7,215 nt of DNA, taken from the NCBI GenBank assembly GCA_020347545.1, contig CP070731.1, positions 235,997-243,211 of the forward strand. The letters are read 5' to 3'. Each line of letters opens with the position of its first letter. The stretch's first letter is position 1. Below are positions 1 through 6,700 of this stretch, piece after piece. The position numbers were made by a program, and so were the translations under genes. This stretch comes from Flavobacteriaceae bacterium (GTDB lineage: Bacteria; Bacteroidota; Bacteroidia; Flavobacteriales; Flavobacteriaceae). The notes below the pieces were generated by a model that did no database searches, was not told the DNA's origin, and saw only the letters and a program-made list of their open reading frames with translations.

Positions 1-67
1 TTAAGATGTTATTAGAAGTGCACAATTATGCATAAAACACATACATGGCTGTTGTGTAGCTTTTACA

Positions 68-95
68 GTCCTTGGTTCGAGCCCAAGAGGAGGAG
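68..95 (+). other. 3' fragment of a tRNA-Asn-like gene, candidate attachment site
   Basis: Seen: bases 71-75 (CTTGG) and 83-87 (CCAAG) form a perfect five-pair T stem around the seven-base loop TTCGAGC (76-82). The seven bases AGGAGGA (88-94) read as an acceptor 3' strand and G95 as the discriminator; CCA is not encoded. The matching 5' acceptor strand TCCTCCT, a D arm and an anticodon arm are all absent from bases 1-67, so this is not a complete tRNA. Known: a T1-A72 pair with discriminator G is characteristic of bacterial tRNA-Asn, and tyrosine-recombinase elements often use tRNA 3' ends as att sites, leaving a 3' fragment at the distal end of the insert. Inferred: bases 1-67 are the tip of an integrated element and the DNA to the right is older chromosome. 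Bases 1-67 hold only the palindrome TTATGCATAA (26-35) and a weak ACACA/TGTGT inverted repeat (37-41/53-57). A decayed tRNA copy is the alternative. Confidence 0.6.
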
Positions 96-96
96 C

Positions 97-128
97 AAAA
101 AGCACTTACGAAAGTATGTGCTTTTTTT
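97..128 (+). terminator. Rho-independent terminator behind the tRNA fragment
   Basis: AAAAAGCAC (97-105) pairs with GTGCTTTTT (118-126). After one T-T mismatch, TAC (107-109) pairs with GTA (114-116), closing a GAAA tetraloop (110-113). The 3' side runs into seven T residues (122-128). It starts two bases after the tRNA discriminator base, as expected for the native terminator of a tRNA gene, which supports the view that the DNA to the right of the fragment is the original downstream flank. Confidence 0.75.
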
Positions 129-130
129 GT

Positions 131-147
131 TTTACAACTTTTGTAAA
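131..147. promoter_or_regulatory. Perfect 7-bp dyad, operator-like
   Basis: TTTACAA (131-137) and TTGTAAA (141-147) are exact reverse complements separated by CTT. A three-base loop makes a useful RNA hairpin unlikely, and there is no T run after it, so a binding site for a dimeric regulator of the esterase gene is the more natural reading. It lies about 48 bp upstream of the proposed -33 box. I do not recognise the cognate regulator. Confidence 0.3.
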
Positions 148-160
148 TCCGATCAAGAGG

Positions 161-195
161 TGATAAGAATCATATATTTCCTTGATACGAATCAT
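161..195 (+). repeat. Tandem 13-base near-repeats, spaced 22 bp
   Basis: TGATAAGAATCAT (161-173) and TGATACGAATCAT (183-195) match at 12 of 13 bases, with starts 22 bp apart, close to two helical turns, so both copies face the same side of the DNA. Each copy contains an internal TGAT-N4-ATCA dyad. The second copy ends on the first base of the proposed -33 box (195-198). This layout fits two operator sites for a regulator of the downstream esterase gene; that function is inferred. Confidence 0.4.
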
Positions 196-225
196 TTGAT
201 TGCTTTTGATTGGTTGGTAATTTTA
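195..225 (+). promoter_or_regulatory. Bacteroidota-type promoter for the esterase gene
   Basis: TTTG (195-198), a 19-base spacer and TAATTTTA (218-225) match the known Bacteroidota pattern TTTG-N19-TAnnTTTG except at the last base. The initiating ATG follows 25 bases later. An 8-base direct repeat TTTGATTG (195-202 and 205-212) covers the -33 box and spacer. No Shine-Dalgarno sequence precedes the gene, which is normal in this phylum. Confidence 0.4.
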
Positions 226-250
226 AGGTTTAACTTTTAAATATCAACTT

Positions 251-1348
251 ATGGAAAAATCCTTGAATTTGTTGATGGTAATGGCAATTTTTATGCTGTT
301 AGTATCATGTGAGAGCGATGAAATTGAACCTGTTTCTCAGAGTAGAATGGAGTTCAAAGAGCTCAAAAGTGAAGCCTTAGCAAACAACCCAATAGGAAAT
401 TCTGACTTAAGAAAAGTTCAGATATATTTACCAAAAGGGTATGATAATGATAATTCGAAAAAGTATCCCGTGATTTATCTTCTGCATGGGCTTCCTTTTA
501 CTGCTGAATCTTTCACCGACCCCTCAACATGGGATCCATATATTGGAGGAGCAAGCCCTTTTCAAATCTATCCTGATTTTCCAGAGGAAGGTTTCAGATC
601 TTGGGTTGATGGACTGATTTTAAGTGGTAAAATGAATTCTGCAATTCTGGTAATGCCCGATGCCGGGAACGTCTACGGCTTTAGTTTTTATACGAATTCA
701 ATTTTAACCGGAGGATTTGAGGATTATATTGTAAATGATCTTGTTAATTACATCGATGCGAACTACCGAACACTTTCCAATAAAGATGGAAGAGCCATTA
801 TAGGGTTCTCTCAGGGGGGGTACGGCGCGGTAAAATTAGCGATGAAACACTCAGATGTTTTTAGTGTTGTTGCAGGTCACAGCGGGGCTTTGTATTTAGA
901 TGGTTTTTTTGAAATGGGTCCGTATATTATTGCTGAAAACCCAGATGGTCTAACAGGGCCGGATCCTAATAAGTTCTTTACAAGTGCCGCCTATGCGATG
1001 AGTTCGGCATGGTCGCCAAACCTGGAAAATCCTCCCTATATGGTTGATTTTCCTTTTAAGTGGCCCTCTGGAGATATTGTTCCAGAAGTAAGGGAGCGCT
1101 GGCTGAAAAATTGTGCCTTCAATTTACTGGATGATCATCTGGACGGAATGAGTTCCTTGAAAGGTATTTATTTGGATTGCGGATCCCTTGATGAATTACA
1201 GATGTATGGTATGGTGGATGCATTTGCTGCTAAATTAAATGCCGTGGGTGTGGATTATACACATGAAACCTTTGAAGGAGGACACTTTGACAAGATGTTT
1301 TCAAGACTTGAGCAATCACTTGCTTTTGCTTCCTCTAAGATGAATTGA
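251..1348 (+). CDS. Secreted esterase lipoprotein (PF00756 esterase family, alpha/beta-hydrolase fold)
   Basis: A 365-residue serine esterase, probably anchored on the cell surface. A hydrophobic signal peptide ends in the lipobox LVSC (17-20), so Cys20 would be lipidated. The residues after it (ESDEIE) resemble the acidic SDDFE-type surface-export signal described for flavobacterial lipoproteins. The catalytic core is complete: oxyanion-hole HG at 79-80 in VIYLLHG, nucleophile Ser187 in the elbow GFSQGG (185-190), probable Asp314 in CGSLDE and His345 in EGGHFD. This order and spacing match the family that includes esterase D/S-formylglutathione hydrolase, enterochelin esterase, feruloyl/acetylxylan esterases and antigen 85. 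The substrate cannot be read from sequence; a lipoprotein location argues against the cytosolic S-formylglutathione hydrolase role and for an extracellular ester such as acyl or feruloyl groups on polysaccharides. It is followed by a strong terminator and so appears monocistronic. No frame damage is seen. Confidence 0.85.
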   Translation: MEKSLNLLMVMAIFMLLVSCESDEIEPVSQSRMEFKELKSEALANNPIGNSDLRKVQIYLPKGYDNDNSKKYPVIYLLHGLPFTAESFTDPSTWDPYIGGASPFQIYPDFPEEGFRSWVDGLILSGKMNSAILVMPDAGNVYGFSFYTNSILTGGFEDYIVNDLVNYIDANYRTLSNKDGRAIIGFSQGGYGAVKLAMKHSDVFSVVAGHSGALYLDGFFEMGPYIIAENPDGLTGPDPNKFFTSAAYAMSSAWSPNLENPPYMVDFPFKWPSGDIVPEVRERWLKNCAFNLLDDHLDGMSSLKGIYLDCGSLDELQMYGMVDAFAAKLNAVGVDYTHETFEGGHFDKMFSRLEQSLAFASSKMN

Positions 1349-1381
1349 TTTTTTTTATTTCTTATTAAGGAACTTTAATAA

Positions 1382-1414
1382 AAAAAAGCACCTGTTAATA
1401 AAGGGTGCTTTTTT
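1382..1414 (+). terminator. Rho-independent terminator after the esterase gene
   Basis: AAAAAAGCACC (1382-1392) pairs perfectly with GGTGCTTTTTT (1404-1414) around an 11-base loop. The GC core is five pairs, flanked by an A run and a T run, so the structure could work in both directions, though only the left gene points at it. It separates the esterase gene from the next promoter. Confidence 0.8.
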
Positions 1415-1418
1415 ATAT

Positions 1419-1448
1419 TTTGCAACTCACCGGCAATTGCTAATTTTG
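1419..1448 (+). promoter_or_regulatory. Bacteroidota-type promoter for the DUF6174-like lipoprotein gene
   Basis: TTTG (1419-1422), an 18-base spacer and TAATTTTG (1441-1448) match both boxes of the phylum consensus, with the spacer one base shorter than the usual 19. An 8-base palindrome GCAATTGC (1433-1440) abuts the -7 box. Transcription would start near 1455, giving a leader of roughly 57 bases before the ATG at 1512. Confidence 0.5.
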
Positions 1449-1462
1449 AGATGTGCTTATTG

Positions 1463-1475
1463 GCATGATTCATGC
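1463..1475. promoter_or_regulatory. 13-bp perfect palindrome just past the promoter, operator-like
   Basis: GCATGA (1463-1468) and TCATGC (1470-1475) are exact reverse complements around a single T. The site lies about 15 to 27 bases beyond the -7 box, a position where a bound repressor would block early transcription. The one-base spacer excludes an RNA hairpin with the full stem. Function is inferred from position only. Confidence 0.28.
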
Positions 1476-1511
1476 ATCAAAAAAAAGTGTTCAATATAAA
1501 ATCTTTATAAC

Positions 1512-2288
1512 ATGATTAAATTGAAACCAATCATGGTTTTTTTTGGATTTTTCATATTTCTCTCATGTGAGGATAATGGAAGCAATTTGAGTGAACGTCA
1601 AATTCAAATGGACTTGTTGAATAAGAATAAGGACCTATGGGAGAGTCAAAGTATAGGTCATTACAAACTGGATCAGTCCAAAGTATGTTTTTGCTATTTT
1701 GGAGATGTAGGGCATGACTGGAGTATCGAGATTAGGAAAGCCCCTGATCAATTTATACTGTTCAATAATGATCTGGTTCCTGAGCTTCCCGAATTTGCTT
1801 TATCTGTAGATCAGTTATTTGCTCAGATAGAAAAGGAATTAAAACGGGATCCTTTTCCTTATAAAGTAGATATACAGTACAATTCAGACTATGGATATCC
1901 TGAGAAGTTTTCCGTGGATATAGATAAAAATATAGCCGATGAGGAATACAGTTTCATAAATTCAAATTTCAAAATCATGGAATGCGATTCTAAATCGCTG
2001 ACAGGAAAACTTGTGGTGAAAGGGATATGTATGAATTATGTTATCGAAGTAATTGATGGCGACATAGATGAGAATTTAATTGAAGAGAGCTGGACCCATC
2101 CAACAACGAACGATACGTATAATAATGTCTTTGCCTTGGGAAGTCTATGTGATTTTCCGGACAACATACAAGAAGGGGATACTTTTCAGTTTACAGCGAT
2201 TACCGAAGAATCTACTGAGGAATGTGCTGTATGTCTGGCTTACAGCCCGGTACCGGAAAAATCATTGCGTATAAAAGTTTGCCAATAG
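1512..2288 (+). CDS. Two-domain lipoprotein: DUF6174-like N-terminal part plus cysteine-rich C-terminal domain
   Basis: 258 residues, role unknown. A signal peptide with phenylalanine-rich core ends in the lipobox FLSC, making Cys19 the lipidated residue; the following EDNG is not a clear surface-export signal, so a periplasmic-facing anchor is possible. Residues ~40-155 fit DUF6174: an early Trp (W43), YKLD, a C-x-C pair (Cys59, Cys61), then a 'SVDQLFAQIEKEL' helix (98-110) and an aromatic 'YGYPEKF' turn (127-133) before a 'DIDKNIADEEYSF' strand. Residues ~160-258 form a second beta-rich unit with 'VVKGICMNYVIEV', 'NNVFALGSLC', 'EGDTFQF' and 'CAVCLAYSPVPEKSLRIKVC', carrying Cys173, 213, 238, 241 and 257. 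Such pairs of units occur in Bacteroidota envelope lipoproteins of unknown function. The many cysteines in an exported protein suggest disulfides or metal binding (inference). No start ambiguity: the first ATG gives a full signal peptide. Confidence 0.8.
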   Translation: MIKLKPIMVFFGFFIFLSCEDNGSNLSERQIQMDLLNKNKDLWESQSIGHYKLDQSKVCFCYFGDVGHDWSIEIRKAPDQFILFNNDLVPELPEFALSVDQLFAQIEKELKRDPFPYKVDIQYNSDYGYPEKFSVDIDKNIADEEYSFINSNFKIMECDSKSLTGKLVVKGICMNYVIEVIDGDIDENLIEESWTHPTTNDTYNNVFALGSLCDFPDNIQEGDTFQFTAITEESTEECAVCLAYSPVPEKSLRIKVCQ

Positions 2289-2369
2289 ATTTTTGATAAG
2301 TGCTTGCATCGGCAGCTGATTTCATTGATAATTACTGAGAAAATAAATGCAATTTAAAATGATTCTTCT

Positions 2370-2399
2370 TTTGTGTGCCGAACAGTTTTTTTACCTTTA
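2370..2399 (+). promoter_or_regulatory. Candidate promoter for the GH16 gene
   Basis: TTTG (2370-2373), an 18-base spacer and TACCTTTA (2392-2399) fit the phylum pattern except at the final base. Transcription would begin near 2406, giving a leader of about 96 bases that starts just before an inverted repeat (2411-2459). No convincing terminator is visible between the preceding lipoprotein gene and this promoter, so some readthrough is possible. Confidence 0.4.
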
Positions 2400-2410
2400 T
2401 GCCTTGTGTT

Positions 2411-2459
2411 TAAAGGTCCTGTTTTGATCTGTAATAGTAATCGGAAATAAAGACCTTTA
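2411..2459 (+). repeat. Inverted repeat in the GH16 leader, with a third copy in the promoter
   Basis: TAAAGGTC (2411-2418) and GACCTTTA (2452-2459) are exact reverse complements 33 bases apart. The same arm also pairs with ACCTTTA at 2393-2399, inside the proposed -7 box (7 bp, 11-base gap). The middle arm can therefore pair with either neighbour. As DNA these could be three half-sites for a regulator; as RNA only the 2411/2452 pair is likely to be transcribed. No T run follows, so it is not a terminator. Confidence 0.35.
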
Positions 2460-2501
2460 TCTTTCAAAATATTCAATTTTAATCAATTTATATCACAAGC
2501 A

Positions 2502-3356
2502 ATGAAATACTTTTTAACTGTTGCAATAGCATTCGTGCTGCTGGCCATGGGACTCAAAATTAATAGCAAAGAAGAAAGTTTATCCAAATCAAAAACGACA
2601 GTCTGGGAAGTTGATTTTTTTGATGATTTCGAGACTTTCAATAAGGATAACTGGCAGGATCAAAGGATCTGGGTGAACAATGAAAAACAATGTTATGTGC
2701 CTGACGGTGAATTTGGAACCAGAGAAGTCAGTAACGGAACTTTAAAAATCAAGGTGATTAATATAGGTGAAAAACGTCCTTGTGATAACCTGGATAAATT
2801 CGGTAAACAACAGGATGATACACCTTATGTGGCAGGCCGAATTACCTCCAAAAACAGAAAGGAATTTATTAAGGGAAGATGGACAGCGCGGTTGCGACTA
2901 GTTGGTAAAAGCGAGCCAAGTATGTTTCCTGCCTGGTGGATCCTGGGAGCTCAAAACAACGAATCACCGGTTCAGGAAGAGGATGAAAATATTTGCTGGC
3001 CGCTTACGGGATCAGGTGAGATTGATATTTTTGAGCATCATGGAGATGGTGATAAGAATCATTACACTACAGGTGCGATAAAAAGTTTGGGAGAATGTGA
3101 CAAGGGAGATTGGTGGTCATTGCGGACAGGAGTTGAAACGACGCTTGATGAATACCATGAATACGCGGTAGAGTGGGAAGGAAGTGATCTTGTTTATCTT
3201 CTGGATGGAAAAGAAGTTTATCGTAATGTTGGTGAAGGTGATAAATATCCGGAGCCTATGTTTGCCATTTTAAACTATGCAAAAATTACAGATTCACCTA
3301 TGGAAGGGGAATGGGTAATGGAAGTTGACTGGGTAAAACATGAGTCTCAAAAATAG
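2502..3356 (+). CDS. Secreted GH16 family beta-glucan hydrolase (laminarinase-like)
   Basis: 284 residues with the complete GH16 active-site signature GEIDIFEHHG: Glu173 as nucleophile, Asp175 as helper and Glu178 as acid/base. Supporting family features are 'NNEKQCY' (59-65) near the glycone side, 'AGRITSKNRKEFIKGRWTARLRL' region (111-133), 'FPAWWILG' (142-149) and the C-terminal strand 'EYAVEWEGSDLVYLLDGKEVYR'. Known family activity is retaining endo-hydrolysis of beta-1,3/1,4 glucans, galactans or related chains; laminarin-type glucan is the likeliest substrate, but this is not decided by the motif. The first ~17 residues form a hydrophobic export signal, without lipobox and with no clear AxA cleavage site, so it may be released or remain tethered. 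Four cysteines (64, 94, 165, 199) could form disulfides. It is a bare catalytic domain: no carbohydrate-binding module and no type IX secretion tail. It converges with the signalling operon to the right. Confidence 0.88.
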   Translation: MKYFLTVAIAFVLLAMGLKINSKEESLSKSKTTVWEVDFFDDFETFNKDNWQDQRIWVNNEKQCYVPDGEFGTREVSNGTLKIKVINIGEKRPCDNLDKFGKQQDDTPYVAGRITSKNRKEFIKGRWTARLRLVGKSEPSMFPAWWILGAQNNESPVQEEDENICWPLTGSGEIDIFEHHGDGDKNHYTTGAIKSLGECDKGDWWSLRTGVETTLDEYHEYAVEWEGSDLVYLLDGKEVYRNVGEGDKYPEPMFAILNYAKITDSPMEGEWVMEVDWVKHESQK

Positions 3357-3381
3357 AGCTTCATAATTTCAGGCTTTTTTT
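3351..3381 (+). terminator. Probable terminator of the GH16 gene
   Basis: Bases 3351-3361, which include the stop codon, pair with 3371-3381 around a nine-base loop: eight Watson-Crick pairs, two G-U pairs and one T-T mismatch, with seven T residues (3375-3381) on the 3' arm. On the opposite strand the two G-U pairs become A-C mismatches, so it should be much weaker for the convergent operon. The T run reaches into the last codons of that operon. Confidence 0.4.
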
Positions 3382-3718
3382 AACCTTTTTCTAAGGCATC
3401 CTTCACCGTGGGGCTTACTTCAATAATGGTGTTAAACCCTGATACCTTAAGGATGTCTTTAACAATATCATTCGGATGACATAGAATCAGTGTACCTGAA
3501 TTCGCCATTATCCGTTTGGCGGTAGCCAGGAAAACCCTTAGACCCGCACTGCTTACATACCTTGTTTTTTCAAGATCAAGAAGCATATTCTTTGCACCTT
3601 TATCGAGGTATTCATTTATTGCATCTTCTGCAACAGGAGAGGTGTTACTGTCAAGGGTTCCAATGAATGCAATAACGACCTGATCCTTTATTTCTTTCAA
3701 TTTGATATCTAGACTCAT
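3380..3718 (-). CDS. STAS-domain anti-sigma factor antagonist (RsbV/SpoIIAA type)
   Basis: 112 residues, a single cytosolic STAS domain of typical length. The sequence 'MLLDLEKTRYVSSAGLRVFL' (45-64) is the conserved strand-turn-helix; by alignment with SpoIIAA/RsbV (DSSGLG/DSTGLG), Ser57 is the residue expected to be phosphorylated. Known role: the unphosphorylated form binds the kinase/anti-sigma partner (RsbW/SpoIIAB type) and frees its target; kinase phosphorylates it and a PP2C phosphatase reactivates it. Both predicted enzymes are domains of the protein encoded just upstream. The start codon overlaps the upstream stop in an ATGA junction (3715-3718), which fixes the start and implies translational coupling. 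The end, GTEKG-like tail 'VKDALEKG', is normal. The released target is unknown because no sigma factor or other output gene lies in the window. Confidence 0.9.
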   Translation of the reverse strand: MSLDIKLKEIKDQVVIAFIGTLDSNTSPVAEDAINEYLDKGAKNMLLDLEKTRYVSSAGLRVFLATAKRIMANSGTLILCHPNDIVKDILKVSGFNTIIEVSPTVKDALEKG

Positions 3719-6700
3719 ATTGAATTGGTATTTATATTGTACTTAATCAAATTTATAATGTTTTTGTTAGATTGTCGGATATAGTGATATTCATCAACAA
3801 GATTTTTTACGATGTGAACCCCGAGACCTCCTAAATTTCTTTCGGATATTGATAAATTTATATCCGGAGCTGCATATCTAAAAGGATTAAAAGGGATTCC
3901 ATCATCTTCAATGGTAATGATCAGTCGTAGATACTTTAGTTGAAACTTTATTTCAATAATATGATCCTCATAGTCATTATATGCATATGAAATGATATTG
4001 TTCAACAGTTCGTCGAGAACAATGTTGAATTTTTGAACTCCTTTTGGTGAAAGATCATTATTAGCCGCAAATGCCTCAAAATGACTAATAACCTTAGGCA
4101 TTTCACTTATTCTGTTGAAAATTTTGATAGAGGTTTGTTCGCTTGAATCACGTTCTTTGTCTTGAAGGTATTGAATCGAAAGAACAGTTATATCATCGAA
4201 TTGTTCTGTGCCATCCTCGAAGTGTTTGACACTTTTTATGATGAGGTCCGTCAAACTTCTTGTCGAATCGTAATTGCCTTCCTTTATTAATTTGGTCAAC
4301 CGCGGAATCGAATAAAACTCATCATTTTTGTTCTGTGCCTCGGAAACACCATCCGTATATGCCAGAATAATGTCATCTTTTTCCAGATGCAGAATACTCT
4401 CATTATAGGTCATCCCCTCCATGGCTCCCACTACAGGACCGTGAAGTTCATCCAAGATATTGAGGTCACGGTGTTTTCCGATAATATAGGACGGATTATG
4501 GCCTGCATTGGAATAAGTTAGTTTACCGTTATCAGTATTTAAAATGGCGATAAAAACCGTTATAAACATTGAAGCCTCGTTATCCTTGGCAATTTCATTG
4601 TTTATCTGGGTCAAAATACTTGCTGTTGACCTGTCATTTGCGGCTCTTGATTTTAAGAGTGTTTTTGCTACAGCCATTTCCAATGCGGCAGGTACTCCCT
4701 TACCCGAAACATCACCTACCGCAAAATAAATGTGATTTTCATCTAAAAAATTAAAATCATAAAAATCCCCTCCCACTTCTCTGGCGGGAATCAAATCTGC
4801 ATAGATGTCAATTTCTTTTCTGTTTGGATAGGCCGGAAAGGTTAAAGGAAGCATACTCATTTGAATATCCTTACCAACATTCAATTCCCCTTCCATTCTT
4901 TTGTTGGCCTGAATCATAATGGCCTCATTCTTTTTCCTTTTCGTTATATCACGAATAATACCACTGAAATTCATCTGATCGATACCTTCCCACATAGACA
5001 GGGCAAGACTAACCGGAAAAATAGAGTTGTCTTTTCTTTTACCCTCCATTTCAACGATGTGGCCAATAGCTCTTTTTTCTCCTCCACTCAAAACACGATT
5101 CATCCCTTCATGATGTCGTTTATGATATTTTTCCGGGATAATAATATCAAGGTTTTGACCTAAAGCCTCTTCTTCAGTATATCCAAAAATTCTTGTCGCT
5201 GCAGGGTTCCATGATTCAATAGTCCCGTATTTATTTGCAGATACAATTGCATCTATAGCGGTGGAGGTGATAGAACGAAATCTGTTTTCAGAAGCCCTGA
5301 TTTTTTCTTCAGTTTTCTTTCTTTCAGTGATGTCTCGACCAATTCCAATGAGTCCTGCCAGTTTCCCATCTTCAGTAAAATATGGGGTTTTCATAGTTTC
5401 AACAACGATACGATTTCCATCAGGCATGGTTCTTACCGATTCAAAGAGTTCCGAGCTTCCTTTTTTCAACACGGTGTCATCTGAAATCATATGTTTTTCT
5501 GCACGTTCCTTTTCAAGTATTTGCAAATCAGTCTTTCCTGTTAACTCCTCGGTGCTAAGGCCCATGTGTTTTTCAAAGGCCTTATTCGCTCCTAGGTATT
5601 TTTTCTTGGTATCCTTATAGAAAATTATATCCGGAATCGCATTGATAAGAATTTTTAAAAATGCTTTTTCCTCATTCAATTCTCTGGTCCTTAAGACCAC
5701 TCTTTCTTCCAGTTCCTCTTTGGCTTTTATCAACGCCAGATTCGCTTTTTCACCCAATTCCAGAGAAAACAGAATTGCCAGAATCATGAGAATTACCACG
5801 CCACCAAAAACTCCGAGAACCGTTAGGCGCATTGTAGTATAGGTAGAGTTTCCCTCTGTTACATCAATTTCAGAAGCAAATCCCAGTTTCATTTCTTTAT
5901 CCCATAACCATGATCCATAGACCATGACACCTCGATAATCTCTGTAACCCGTCATATTCGTACCAGATTTCTCTTTTATTGCATCAGAAGCCATAAATGT
6001 TAAAGGTTGCTCATTTCTTGGAACTGTGGGTATAAAACCAGTGGTCATGTCGCCGCCTGGGTCTCTTATTTCCAATTGCAGAATATCATCTTTCTCATAA
6101 GAAATGAGCCCTAAATTTTTTAGATCGGTTTTGAACCTGCTCTCGGACAATAACCTTCCTTTTTCTCCAAAAACATAACATTCTCCCGTTTTACCGATCC
6201 TGGTGAGTTGCATTACCTTTGAAAATCCTTGAGTCGGATCGAGTCGTATGGCCAGCGCAGCCATAGTTTCTCCCTCTACACTTTGAACCGGGGAAACAAA
6301 AAATATAGTAGCCGGTTTGATCTCTTTATCCTTTTCGCCATTAAGGAATACATCAGACTCAATAGGAGGCACAAAAACAGAATTTCCTTCAAAAACCGTT
6401 TCTATAAGTTCGGGCCGTTGATTGTAAATCAGGTTTTGAATTCCAATATTTTCATCCCTTGATGACCCCAGGTTCAGATAGTTTTTATCAATAATAAAAA
6501 ATCCCACACTCTGCAGTTCGTCTTTATGAAGATCATAAAATGCTCTCAGATCCTTTAATGCCTCCGATTTGAGTAATTCACGAGTATCTTTCGGGACTCC
6601 CAAAATGTTTTTGGTAGCATTCACGAGTACAGGGTCACGACCAAATTCCTGAACAATTAGTTTATGATGATCAATCCATAGTTTTAATCTTTCATGTGAG

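Noticed and set aside
22..95. A complete tRNA gene
   Set aside because: No 5' acceptor strand TCCTCCT, D arm or properly spaced anticodon stem exists in bases 1-67; only the 3' part can be folded.
28..240. A 70-codon open frame on the plus strand
   Set aside because: It runs through the tRNA fragment, its terminator and the proposed operators, has no family resemblance and no plausible start context; it is a chance frame.
2080..2274. A 64-codon frame inside the second lipoprotein gene
   Set aside because: It is an out-of-frame shadow of a well-supported coding sequence.
2289..2369. A terminator after the second lipoprotein gene
   Set aside because: Only short, weak pairings such as ATC/GAT around GGCAGCT were found and none leads into a T run.
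251..3356. A polysaccharide utilisation locus
   Set aside because: An esterase and a GH16 enzyme are present, but no SusC/SusD pair, no transporter and no linked regulator, and the genes have separate promoters with a strong terminator after the first.
4544..6462. Several plus-strand open frames of 61 to 119 codons
   Set aside because: All lie antisense to the large receptor gene, whose domains are intact through the region; their products are low-complexity and unrecognisable.
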